Below, piece after piece: positions 32,985 through 41,785 of a stretch of 64,000 nt of DNA. Location of the stretch: NCBI GenBank assembly GCA_041674385.1, contig JBAYVU010000002.1:1-64000 (forward strand), in the 5' to 3' direction. This DNA comes from JACRAR01 sp041674385 (GTDB lineage Bacteria; Pseudomonadota; Gammaproteobacteria; Burkholderiales; Rhodocyclaceae). The first letter of the stretch is position 1. Each line of letters begins with the position of its first letter. The notes under the pieces are model-generated. The model was given only the letters and a program-made list of their open reading frames with translations, had not been told where the DNA came from and ran no database searches. Made by a program: the position numbers and the translations under genes.

Positions 32985-35312
32985 TTAAAACCGGGCGAAG
33001 TCCGCTTCATTGATGTCGATTCCACCATTGCCCTTTTTCATGCCCGTAGGAAGCGAAGCCAACGCCACTTGCGCCTTGGCTTCCGCCTTGAGCTTCGCTA
33101 CCGATTGGCGGGCGGCGGCATGGTGGTCTTTGTCCTGGCTTCCCGCAATGCTGAAGAAGGCGATGAGTTCCTTGAGATTGGCAGCCTGGCTGCTCATTTC
33201 CTCCGCCGTCGCGGCAAGCTCCTCGGAAGCCGAGGCATTCTGCTGGGTGATCTGATTGAGTTGGCTCATGGCGACGTTCACCTGTTCGACACCGATGGTC
33301 TGTTCCTGCGAAGCCGCCGTGATTTCCTGCACCAGGTCGGCGGTCTTTTTGGTGACCGGCACGATCTCGTCCAAGAGCTTGCCGGCGCGCTCCGCGAGCC
33401 CGACGCTGTTGCCCGCCAGTTGGCCGATCTCCTGCGCCGCGATCTGGCTGCGTTCGGCGAGCTTCCTGACTTCGGCGGCCACCACCGCAAAGCCCTTGCC
33501 ATGCTCGCCGGCGCGCGCCGCTTCGATCGCCGCATTGAGCGCCAGCAGGTTGGTCTGGTAGGCGATGTCGTCGATGATGCCGATCTTCTTGGCGATCTGC
33601 TTCATCGCGCCGACCGTCTCGGTCACCGCCTGACCGCCCTCGGCGGCCTTCTTCGACCCCTCGCCGGACATGCTGTCGGCAACCTTGGCGTTCTCGGTGT
33701 TCTGCTTGATCGAAGCGGACATCTGCTCGACGGAAGCCGAGGTTTCCTCCACGCTCGAGGCCTGCTCGGTGGAAGCTTGCGAGAGCGACTGAGCGGTGGT
33801 AGACACCTGGCTCGTCGCGGAAGCCAGCGTCTCGGCGGTGGCGTTGACGTCGGCAATCGTCTGGGCCAGCTTCTCGACGGTGTCGTTCACAGCCGTGGCA
33901 ACCATGTCGTAGCTCTGTTTGACCGCGGCGGTATCCTTGTCTGAAGCTGCGGCAGTCAAGGTAAAAGTGAGGTCGCCTCTGGCCAGCCTGCCCAGGCCGC
34001 CGATCAGCTTCTCGGTTTCCGACTGCTGGTAGTCGGCGATCTTCTGCATGCTGCGGGCGGCGTTCTTGACCGCGGTCTGGTCGACGACGAACTCGAATGC
34101 GCCGTTCACCTGGCCCGCCGGGTCATGCAATGGCATGCCGGTGTAGGCGATGTCGAGATTGAGCGTGCCTGGATGGGCATCGGTTTCGCTGATGGAAATC
34201 TTTCCGTCCTCCATGGCTCGGACGCAGGCGCACTTGTCGGTCTTGCAGTCGGATGTCCTGAAATGGTCGTAGCACTTGGTGTTCAAGACTTGCACCGGGG
34301 TCTTGCCGCCGACCTTGGCGCCGAATTCGTTCATGTACTGGATGTTGAGATGCCTATCGACCAGCATGACCGGGGTAGGCATCAGATCGAGCAGGCCGAC
34401 CAGCCGGTTGAGCGTGGCATTCACACCTTCGACGATCTTGCGGTAGTCGCCCTGATGCTTGGCCACGTCGGCCCGGGTGGCGAGCTTGCCGTCGACAGCC
34501 GCCTGGGACAACATGCCGGCATCGGCGATCAGTGCGCGCACCGCAAGCTGTATTGAGCCGACCGCACGCACCACTTCGCCCATTTCATCCTTGGCGTCGC
34601 TCTTCAGCTCAAAGTTGAAATCGCCCGCGGCCATTTTATTTGCCGCCTCGACGACCTCGCCCACCGGCCGGGTGATGCTGCGGGTAACCCACCAGGCCAT
34701 GCCCACCGCGATGATCAAGGAGGCGACGGCGAGGATCATCACCAGGGTTTGAGTCTGCATCGCCAATTCATCGGCATGCTTGCCGGTGCTCGCCATCGAT
34801 TCGACCTGGTGATCGATGAGTCCTTGGATGGCGCCAAGATAATCGGCTTGGGACTTGCGCATCCTGGTGAGCATCAGTTCCGTGGCTTCCGTTTTCTTGC
34901 CGGCTTTTGCCAGATCGAGGAACCTCTCCAGGTCGGCCACGTATGCCTTGCGCGTATCCAGGACTTTGGCATAGGCCTGCTTGCCGCTCTCGGACTTCAC
35001 CGTCTTCTCCAGCTTGCCGAGATTTTCGCTGATGAGCTTGCGAGCGTCGCTTACCCGCTCCAGTTCCTTGGCAGCCTCCTCGGGCTTGCTGATCAGCAAG
35101 ATATTTCGCGCTGCACGGGCAACGATGTTGATGTTGTTGACTATGCTGTTTGCCCAGATGGTCTTGGGGAACTTGTCATTGACCAATAGCTCCACCCCCT
35201 GATTGATCTGGTTAACACGGATGACGGATGTCGCCGAGATTGCGGCGAGCAGAATGAGCACGGAAGCGAAGCCGAGGCCAAGCCGCGTACCGATTTTCAG
35301 ATTCTTGAACAT
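32985..35312 (-). CDS. Methyl-accepting chemoreceptor with a cysteine-rich PAS domain
   Basis: A 775-residue MCP from ATG 35312 (GGAG nine bases upstream). TM1 is at 11-30, a four-helix-bundle sensor at 35-188, TM2 at 190-209, HAMP at about 211-265, a PAS domain at about 305-415, and then the long signalling helix with the hairpin tip AYQTNLLALNAAIEAARAGEHGKGFAVVA. The PAS domain contains Cys347, 356, 361 and 363, a spacing that could bind a metal or an Fe-S centre. The C-terminus lacks a CheR-binding pentapeptide. Confidence 0.92.
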   Translation of the reverse strand: MFKNLKIGTRLGLGFASVLILLAAISATSVIRVNQINQGVELLVNDKFPKTIWANSIVNNINIVARAARNILLISKPEEAAKELERVSDARKLISENLGKLEKTVKSESGKQAYAKVLDTRKAYVADLERFLDLAKAGKKTEATELMLTRMRKSQADYLGAIQGLIDHQVESMASTGKHADELAMQTQTLVMILAVASLIIAVGMAWWVTRSITRPVGEVVEAANKMAAGDFNFELKSDAKDEMGEVVRAVGSIQLAVRALIADAGMLSQAAVDGKLATRADVAKHQGDYRKIVEGVNATLNRLVGLLDLMPTPVMLVDRHLNIQYMNEFGAKVGGKTPVQVLNTKCYDHFRTSDCKTDKCACVRAMEDGKISISETDAHPGTLNLDIAYTGMPLHDPAGQVNGAFEFVVDQTAVKNAARSMQKIADYQQSETEKLIGGLGRLARGDLTFTLTAAASDKDTAAVKQSYDMVATAVNDTVEKLAQTIADVNATAETLASATSQVSTTAQSLSQASTEQASSVEETSASVEQMSASIKQNTENAKVADSMSGEGSKKAAEGGQAVTETVGAMKQIAKKIGIIDDIAYQTNLLALNAAIEAARAGEHGKGFAVVAAEVRKLAERSQIAAQEIGQLAGNSVGLAERAGKLLDEIVPVTKKTADLVQEITAASQEQTIGVEQVNVAMSQLNQITQQNASASEELAATAEEMSSQAANLKELIAFFSIAGSQDKDHHAAARQSVAKLKAEAKAQVALASLPTGMKKGNGGIDINEADFARF

Positions 35313-35374
35313 GTGATGACTCCTCAAAAAATAAAATCACTCCGCCTCGCCCGTCGGCGACGGGCGAGCCAATC

Positions 35375-37783
35375 TCAGGCAGGGACGAAATCCCTGTCGA
35401 GCATCGAAGGAGCTCGACCGAGCTGCCTCGGCTCGTCTGTCTGCGCAATGTCGCGACGGTTGCCGGCGTGCCGTTGCCGGTCGCGGGTCGCGACGCGCCG
35501 CACCAGTCCCGGCACATCGAGAATCAATGCCACATGGCCGTTGCCGAGGATGGTGAAGCCGCTGATGCCTTCGAGACCGTTGAACACCTCGCCCAGCGGG
35601 CGGATAACGGTCTGGTACTCGCCCAACAGGTTTTCCACGACGAGACCGGCACGGTGGCCGGCGTACTGCACCACGACGACGTTCTCGCGCTTCACCGGAT
35701 GCAGGAGAAAAACCAGTTCCGGGTCGGCTGCCAGCGCTGCGGCGCCTTCGGCGGTGAGAATGACGCCGGTCGATGCGAAGCCGGGCAGCGCGCTGAGCGT
35801 GGCGAGGAAATTCTCGTCTGCCGGATTGATGACCGGAGGCGGCGGTTCGGGGATGTCGAAAAGGTCCTTGAGACGGATGAAGGGCAGCACCTCCCCGCGC
35901 AGGTTGAGGTGGTCGCGGCCCTGTGCGGCTTGGGTTTCCTCTGTGGAGAGTTCGACGCATTCGACCACCATATCCAGCGGCACCACGAAGGACGAGGCCG
36001 CCACGCCGACGAGAAAACCGTCGATGATGGCGAGCGTCAGCGGCAAGCGGATGCGCATGGTGGTGCCGGCGCCTTCGACGCTGTCGATTTCCACCGAACC
36101 GCGCAGCGCGACGATGTTCCGGCGCACCACATCCATGCCGACGCCCCGGCCGGAGAGGTTGCTGACCTGTTCCATGGTGGAGAAGCCGGGCTCGAAGATG
36201 AGTTGGTGGATCTCGCTGTCGCTGAGAATTTGCTCGGGCTTGACGAGACCGCGCTCTACGGCCTTGTTCAGGATGCGTTGTTTGTTGAGGCCGCCGCCGT
36301 CGTCGGCAACTTCGATGACGATGCTGCCCGAATCATGGTAGGCATTCAAGCGGATCGTGCCGTGCGCCGGCTTGCCTCGAGCGGCGCGCACCTCGGCCGG
36401 CTCGATGCCGTGGTCGAGCGAATTGCGCACGAGGTGGGTAAGCGGATCGCCGATCTTTTCGACGACGGTCTTGTCGAGTTCGGTTTCGGCACCGGAAATT
36501 TCGAGGTGGATGTCCTTCTTCAACTCGGCACTCATGTCGCGCACCACGCGCTGGAACTTGTTGAAGGTGGCGCCGATCTGCACCATGCGCAGGGTCAGCG
36601 CGGAGTCGCGGACTTCTTCGACCAGGCGCGACAACCGCGCCGAGGCTTCGGAAAGTTCGGGAAGGTTGGTGCGCTGGGCGATGAGGCTGGCGGAGGCGGA
36701 AGCGATGATCAGTTCGCCGATGAGGTTGATATGCTCGTCGAGCTTTTCGGCATTGACGCGGATCAGGCTGCCTTCCGTCGCCTTGTGTTCCTTGATCTGC
36801 TTTTGCTTGTCCAGCGCGGCTTCGACGACGGGCGGACGCACCAGGTTCTGTTCCACCAGCACCTCGCCGATGGGGCGGGGCGCCTCATTCACCGCCTCGG
36901 CGGCCTGCCGGGAAAGCACACGGTCGAGTTCGGCCTGCGTCAGGGTGCCGCAACGCACCAGGATTTCGCCCAGGCGCAGTTCTTCCTGAGGCAGGTTGTC
37001 GATCAGCCGCAGATACTCGGAAATCTTGCTGTGCGGCGGCAATATGAAGATGTTGGCGTCATCGCGCACGAACTCGAAGGCCCCTTCGATGGCGGCCTTG
37101 TCGGCATCGCTTTGGTAGCCGATTTCGAAGCCGAGGTAGCAGTCCTCCGGGTCGATGCTGGACAGCGCCGGCACGGCATCGACGAGCGTGACGATGTGAA
37201 CGATCTTGCCGAAGGTGGTCAGGTAGCGGATGAAGGCCAGCGGGTCCATGCCGTTCCTGAGCACATCGCGGTTGAAGCGCAGCGAGATGTGCCAGTTGTC
37301 GGTATCCACGCCGCCGGCTTCGCTTCTCGGCGCAGCCTGTGCCAGGTTGGCGGCGAGTTTGGCCGGTGCGCCGGGCTTGGCGGCATCTTGCGGCTGGCCA
37401 AGGCAGGCACGCAGCTTGGCCGCCAGTTCGGCGCTGGCTTGGCGGACCGCGGCGTCAGGTTCGCTGCCTTCGGCGACGTGGCCGATCAGGACACCGATGT
37501 GATCGCAGACAGACAGAAACAGCGCCACCAGTTCGGAGCTAATGCGCAGTTCGGCGCTGCGCACCTTGTCGAGCACGCTTTCCGCCGCGTGCGTAAAGGA
37601 CACGATGTGATCCATGCCGAACAGACCGGCGGAACCCTTGATGGTGTGTGCGGCACGAAAGATGGCGTTGATGGTGTCGGGGTCGTCCGGCGTCTGCTCG
37701 ATGCGCAGCAGGGCTTCTTCCATCTGCTCCAGCAGCTCGCGGGCTTCGACGATGAAGGTTTGCAGGGCGTCGTCCAGGTTCAT
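35375..37783 (-). CDS. cheA: CheA histidine kinase with MshEN-like segments
   Basis: An 802-residue kinase. The HPt domain (1-110) has His46 in AAHTIKGSAG. The P3-P4 region contains GDPLTHLVRNSLDHGIE (N box), VADDGGGL and GRGVGMDVVRR. A C-terminal CheW-like P5 follows (about 620-770). Between HPt and kinase, residues 270-293 (RLGEILVRCG, then L-x3-L-x2-Q) and 304-327 repeat a 24-residue pattern very like the c-di-GMP-binding MshEN motif. Neither CheR nor CheB is encoded nearby. It is followed by an MCP and preceded by STAS and CheY genes. Confidence 0.93.
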   Translation of the reverse strand: MNLDDALQTFIVEARELLEQMEEALLRIEQTPDDPDTINAIFRAAHTIKGSAGLFGMDHIVSFTHAAESVLDKVRSAELRISSELVALFLSVCDHIGVLIGHVAEGSEPDAAVRQASAELAAKLRACLGQPQDAAKPGAPAKLAANLAQAAPRSEAGGVDTDNWHISLRFNRDVLRNGMDPLAFIRYLTTFGKIVHIVTLVDAVPALSSIDPEDCYLGFEIGYQSDADKAAIEGAFEFVRDDANIFILPPHSKISEYLRLIDNLPQEELRLGEILVRCGTLTQAELDRVLSRQAAEAVNEAPRPIGEVLVEQNLVRPPVVEAALDKQKQIKEHKATEGSLIRVNAEKLDEHINLIGELIIASASASLIAQRTNLPELSEASARLSRLVEEVRDSALTLRMVQIGATFNKFQRVVRDMSAELKKDIHLEISGAETELDKTVVEKIGDPLTHLVRNSLDHGIEPAEVRAARGKPAHGTIRLNAYHDSGSIVIEVADDGGGLNKQRILNKAVERGLVKPEQILSDSEIHQLIFEPGFSTMEQVSNLSGRGVGMDVVRRNIVALRGSVEIDSVEGAGTTMRIRLPLTLAIIDGFLVGVAASSFVVPLDMVVECVELSTEETQAAQGRDHLNLRGEVLPFIRLKDLFDIPEPPPPVINPADENFLATLSALPGFASTGVILTAEGAAALAADPELVFLLHPVKRENVVVVQYAGHRAGLVVENLLGEYQTVIRPLGEVFNGLEGISGFTILGNGHVALILDVPGLVRRVATRDRQRHAGNRRDIAQTDEPRQLGRAPSMLDRDFVPA

Positions 37784-37795
37784 GGAATTCGCTCC

Positions 37796-38098
37796 TCAAG
37801 CAGGTGAGTGGATCAATACCGGGTCGCCGAAATAGGCGGCCAGGCTGCACAGGTCGATGGTGTCGAGCACTGCGGAGCTGTGGCCGGAGAAACGCAAAAC
37901 CTTTTTCTGCGCCGCGGCTTCCTGTTTGGCGGCAACCATCAATTGCACGCCGGCGCTGTCGATTTCGCTGACCTGGGCCAGGTCCACCTCGACTTCATCG
38001 GCGCCGTCGAAGCCGGCGAGCAGTTGCTCGCGCATCGTGGCGGCGGTGAAGATGGTGAACTCCCCGGCAAGGCAGACATGCTGGACGTTCTTCTCCAT
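37796..38098 (-). CDS. STAS-domain protein (anti-sigma-factor-antagonist fold)
   Basis: A 100-residue single STAS domain. I chose ATG 38098 because GAGG lies at good distance; a GTG three codons earlier is possible. The SpoIIAA-like site is SEIDSAGVQLM, with the Ser that is phosphorylated in anti-anti-sigma factors. In a chemosensory operon such proteins often act as extra output or scaffold partners. It starts 10 bases after cheY and ends 12 bases before cheA. Confidence 0.87.
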   Translation of the reverse strand: MEKNVQHVCLAGEFTIFTAATMREQLLAGFDGADEVEVDLAQVSEIDSAGVQLMVAAKQEAAAQKKVLRFSGHSSAVLDTIDLCSLAAYFGDPVLIHSPA

Positions 38099-38108
38099 GG
38101 CGATCACC

Positions 38109-38477
38109 TCAGGGCAGGACCAGCTTGGAAACCGCCGTCAGCATCTGCGGCGGCTGGAAGGGCTTGACCACCCAGGCCTTGGCGCCGGCGGCCTGGCCTT
38201 CCTGCTTCTTGCTTTCGCCGGATTCGGTGGTGAGCATGATGACCGGCGTAAACTTGTAGGCGGGCAACTGCTTGGCCGCCTTGACGAAGGCAATCCCGTC
38301 CATGTTGGGCATGTTCACATCGCTGATGATGAGGTGCAGCTTGCGGCCGTCGAGCTTTTCCAAGGCGTCCTTGCCATCGCATGCCTCGACGACGTCGTAA
38401 CCGGCACTCTTGAGGGCGATGCTGACGACCTGCCGCAGCGAAGCGGAGTCGTCCACGATCATGATATTTTTCGTCAC
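38109..38477 (-). CDS. cheY: CheY-like single-domain response regulator
   Basis: A 122-residue receiver domain. The acidic pair is in MIVDDSASLRQ, the phosphorylated Asp in LIISDVNMPNMDG (about residue 55), the Thr in VIMLTTESG and the Lys in WVVKPFQPPQML. It has no output domain, so it probably carries the CheA signal to a partner. The MITE-like element at 38495 lies directly upstream, so this gene and those after it may need a promoter within or read-through across that element. Confidence 0.93.
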   Translation of the reverse strand: MTKNIMIVDDSASLRQVVSIALKSAGYDVVEACDGKDALEKLDGRKLHLIISDVNMPNMDGIAFVKAAKQLPAYKFTPVIMLTTESGESKKQEGQAAGAKAWVVKPFQPPQMLTAVSKLVLP

Positions 38478-38494
38478 GGCAGTTCTCCAAAAAC

Positions 38495-38767
38495 TTAGAG
38501 CCTATTTCAGTAGGGAAAGTGGCATGCGTTGTGGCCCAATGCGGATGATCGCGCGAAGCAAGCCGCAGTGAATGGTCGATCCCTTCACAAGGCGAGCGAC
38601 AAAGCGAGCGCCGCATTGGGCCGCAACCCGTAGGGCAGAGACAAATTGGGCGCGCTGCGGCGTTGCGGCTCCTCGCGAGGCATGCAGCATCGCTTCGTCG
38701 CCGCGCCTAGCATCGCATCCCAATTTGTCTCTGCGCATACCGCTCTCCCTACTGAAATAGGCTCTTA
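38495..38767. mobile_element. Miniature element, copy E (GAGCCTATTTCAG ends)
   Basis: Terminal inverted repeats GAGCCTATTTCAGTAGGGA (left from 38498, right to 38764), flanked by TTA on both sides, which looks like a 3-bp target duplication. Inside are two hairpins: GTTGTGGCCCAATGCGG/CCGCATTGGGCCGCAAC, and a perfect 16-bp GCAGAGACAAATTGGG/CCCAATTTGTCTCTGC. Read in reverse, the core is homologous to that of the element at 43799 although the ends differ. Its right TTA is the TAA stop of the MCP gene. No transposase. Confidence 0.8.
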
Positions 38768-40018
38768 AAAGAAAGTAATTTCCTCACTGCCCGCCGTCGC
38801 CTGCAGCTTGCCGCCGGCATGCACGACATGCTGTTCGGGTACCGTGTAAGTGTGGGAAAGCTCGTCCAGCCACGCCGTGGCGTCGATGGCGCCGGGCCTG
38901 CCGCCCTCGTCCCGTTGCCGTTGCTGCTCCGCGATCCGCTCTTTCAGTTTGCCCATGTCGTTGCAGACGTGGCTCAGCACCTGGCTGACCCGGTCCTGGA
39001 ACTGGAACGCCACCAGGACTTCGGCGATATCCTCGCTGGTCGCCTGATTCTCCCGGCGCAGCACGTCGGACGAATCCACCAGTCCTTGCACTGCGGTATG
39101 GACGCGGCCGACGACCTGCTCGATAACCTTTTCCGAATTCGTCACCATCTCCTCATCCTGCCGCGCATACTGGCGGGAAACATTCAGGGTCGAGGCAATC
39201 GCCTTGTTGACCGTCTCGACCGTTTCGCTGATCTTCTTGCCGGTTTCGCCGGATTGAGTAGACAGCTTGCGCACTTCGTCGGCGACGACCGCGAAGCCGC
39301 GTCCGACCTCACCGGCGCGAGCCGCCTCGATGGCGGCGTTGAGCGCCAGCAGGTTGGTCTGCTTGGCGATGTCGCCGACATCCCGGGCCATGAGTTGGAG
39401 CGTTTCGGTGAATTGCGACAGGGAGGTGATTTCGCCGAGCATGGCGTCCTTCATGGCCAAGGCGGCGCGCAAGGTGGCAATGATGGAATTGAGCTCCGTC
39501 TCGTTTGCGTTGAGCATCGCAATCAGGCCATTGCCGGACTCTCCCTGGGACGACGCCATGCTGGCGGCAATCCGCTGGTTGATGTTGGCGAAGCGGTTTG
39601 CCAACGCAGTGATGGAATCTTCGGTATGCACACGCGCCATCTCGATCTGGCCCGACCAGACCGGCAGCACGCCGCCGCACAGTTTTTCCAGCCCGTTGAT
39701 GCAATGCGCCTTGCGTTCGCAGCAACCGGGCCGGAGTTCCCGCTCCACCGCCGTTTGCGCATCGCGCAGGAGTTCTTCCCAGCGGGAAGAACTCCGCCAG
39801 GCGAGAACCAAACCCAGGATGGCGAGAAACGTTGCCAACGCCACCGGCAAGGGAGCGGCCCCGCCCACCGCCAAGATGCCTGCCGCGCCGATGGCAGCCA
39901 GCATCATCAACGGAGCGGCCGCCCAGATTTGTCGGCGGGTTTCGCCGTGGCACGCGGCGGCATCCTGCCGACTCTGCCAAGCGTAAGGAAGCGTTGCCGC
40001 AGTGATATCGGGACTCAT
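38765..40018 (-). CDS. Cytoplasmic-facing chemoreceptor with a four-Cys motif
   Basis: A 417-residue MCP-like protein. Two hydrophobic helices (31-51 and 55-74) with almost no periplasmic loop anchor it, so it senses from inside. Cys99, 100, 106 and 114 (GCCERKAHC, then EKLCGG) lie right after the membrane. The signalling tip is DIAKQTNLLALNAAIEAARAGEVGRGFAVVADEVRKL. A soluble tail follows (about 320-417). It overlaps the EAL gene by four bases (ATGA), and its TAA stop is part of the miniature element end. Confidence 0.9.
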   Translation of the reverse strand: MSPDITAATLPYAWQSRQDAAACHGETRRQIWAAAPLMMLAAIGAAGILAVGGAAPLPVALATFLAILGLVLAWRSSSRWEELLRDAQTAVERELRPGCCERKAHCINGLEKLCGGVLPVWSGQIEMARVHTEDSITALANRFANINQRIAASMASSQGESGNGLIAMLNANETELNSIIATLRAALAMKDAMLGEITSLSQFTETLQLMARDVGDIAKQTNLLALNAAIEAARAGEVGRGFAVVADEVRKLSTQSGETGKKISETVETVNKAIASTLNVSRQYARQDEEMVTNSEKVIEQVVGRVHTAVQGLVDSSDVLRRENQATSEDIAEVLVAFQFQDRVSQVLSHVCNDMGKLKERIAEQQRQRDEGGRPGAIDATAWLDELSHTYTVPEQHVVHAGGKLQATAGSEEITFF

Positions 40019-41322
40019 GTCATCACCCTCGTCTGCAATCCGTTGCCGGTCAGGGCGCAGTGCCACCAGTCGATCAAGTCATTCTCCGCCATGGGCCGCG
40101 CCCAGTGGAATCCCTGGCCCATGGCGCAGCCCAGGGAACTCAGGTAGGACGCCTGGCTGCCCAGTTCGACGCCTTCCGCGAGCGATGTCTTGCCCAAGGC
40201 GTGCACCAGTTCCAGGGCGGAACGACAAACGGCGCGCGCGGCAGAGTCATCCGGCAGCGGGCTGACGAAAGCCCGATCCAGCTTGATCGTCCGGGCGGGG
40301 ATTTCGCAAATTCGCGCCAGCGTCGATGTCCCCGTGCCGAAGTCGTCGATGGCGATATGGAAACCTGCCGCCGAAAGCTCCAGCAGCCAACGCCGAAATT
40401 CATCTCCGCCACTGCCCGCGAGCGATTCGGTAATCTCGATCTCGATGTCGGAAGGCATGAGGTTTTCGCTGCGCAGGATTGCCTGGATCAATCTGAGGAG
40501 ATCCCCCTGACGGCTCTGGAGCGGAGACACATTGACCGCGATATACGGAATCTCGATGCCGGAACGGCGCATCACGTTGATGGTTTGCGCGGAAAGGGTA
40601 AACATCAATTCCCCGATTTCCCCGATCAGGCCGGCTTCCTCCGCGATCGGAATGAACCGGGACGGTGAAATCTCCTCGTTGTCCGGGTGCCAGCGTGCCA
40701 AGGCTTCGGCGCCGCACGGGATCGCCGATTTGATAACCACTTGCGGCTGGTAATAGGCTTCAAAATCTTTGCTGCCCGAGGCAAGCTGCTTCCTCATCGT
40801 CAAGCCGATGGCATGGTCGTCGACAGCCTGGGCGGCGGCCCCGGAATCGAGGACGAGAAGATTGACGCCCCGGGCGATGGCTCTATGCAGTGCAATGCGG
40901 GCCGCCAGGAGAAGCTTGTCGTGATCCTTGCAGCCTGCGGAAAATACGACGCCGCAAGCGGCATCGGCACTATCGGCGACAAGCAGCCACATCGATTGCA
41001 GTTCGGTGAACAATCTCTGGTGAAACACGGCAATCACGAACGGCCCCGAGACGACCCAGGAAATGTAATCCGCCTGGATCTTGACGATCCTGTTGATCTC
41101 CCGAAGAAAGGACTGATCCATTTCCCCCATCATGAGCGCCAAGCCAAGCGGAAATCCCTTTTCCAGCAGGATATCGACTTCCTGCATCAGCAAGGAATAC
41201 TCATCCCCGTTGGCGCCGTCGCCATGATCGATGCCGATTGCCTCCCCGCAGGTCAGATGAACGTAATTGCTGATTTGCCTATGCCCCTCTTGGGACATCA
41301 AGTTGGCGAGGACGGTGTTCAT
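40015..41322 (-). CDS. EAL-domain protein with degenerate GGDEF-like N-terminus
   Basis: A 435-residue soluble protein. Residues 1-160 look like a worn-out GGDEF fold (SGPFVIAVF where GGDEF would be). Residues about 175-420 are an EAL domain with GAEALARWHPD, IAVNVSP, IEIEITES, IAIDDFGTG, IKLDRAFV and AEGVE, so the metal and catalytic positions for c-di-GMP hydrolysis seem present. I chose ATG 41322 (GGAG nine bases upstream); a GTG at 41352 is possible. It heads the chemosensory operon and would lower c-di-GMP near CheA. Confidence 0.9.
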   Translation of the reverse strand: MNTVLANLMSQEGHRQISNYVHLTCGEAIGIDHGDGANGDEYSLLMQEVDILLEKGFPLGLALMMGEMDQSFLREINRIVKIQADYISWVVSGPFVIAVFHQRLFTELQSMWLLVADSADAACGVVFSAGCKDHDKLLLAARIALHRAIARGVNLLVLDSGAAAQAVDDHAIGLTMRKQLASGSKDFEAYYQPQVVIKSAIPCGAEALARWHPDNEEISPSRFIPIAEEAGLIGEIGELMFTLSAQTINVMRRSGIEIPYIAVNVSPLQSRQGDLLRLIQAILRSENLMPSDIEIEITESLAGSGGDEFRRWLLELSAAGFHIAIDDFGTGTSTLARICEIPARTIKLDRAFVSPLPDDSAARAVCRSALELVHALGKTSLAEGVELGSQASYLSSLGCAMGQGFHWARPMAENDLIDWWHCALTGNGLQTRVMT

Positions 41323-41785
41323 CGATAAGGGCTCCATCAAGCGTTTCGACACGACGCATGCCGCATGTTTTTACATTCTGGCCGGAATCGGCCATTCATA
41401 AATACGTGTCAACGCGTATAAGGTGCAGGCCTTATATGGAAATACGTAGACCGACGGTGACAAGCATTTAAAGCAGCTTTCGAACACCTTCGCGTCCAGC
41501 AACCCGAAATGCCTTCTTAAATGTGTCGTGAGACGGAGTGCCCTTAGCCAGCACTACGACATATGCGTAAGCGATTACCGTGGGACATCGATGGGGACGG
41601 TTTGCGGAAACGGCCCCGGCATCTTCAACGACGTAACAGGGTGAGAGGATTTTGGCCGGCACTGCGGATTGCTCCGGGCCATCCCGGCCAGAAACGACAA
41701 GAGGCCGGCAAAAGTCAAGCCCTTGTGCGTTTGACTGCTGCAGGCAGCGCCTGCAGCAGTCACCGTGCCGAGGAGTAATCGGTGA
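41323..41785. other. Intergenic region with hairpin and a possible transposase relic
   Basis: No intact gene. It holds the promoter region of the EAL-led operon. A 12-bp perfect hairpin (GACTGCTGCAGG, CAGCG, CCTGCAGCAGTC) at 41733-41761 lies 25 bases after the cytochrome gene stop and may end its transcript, though no T-tract follows. On the minus strand at 41560-41468 a fragment reads AKGTPSHDTFKKAFRV, like the N-terminal motif of ISAs1 transposases (GTPSHDTFxRVF); this is a weak call. Confidence 0.4.

Noticed and set aside
35468..37807. 779-codon open frame antisense to cheA
   Set aside because: Same cause; the cheA strand has all kinase motifs and proper spacing to its neighbours.
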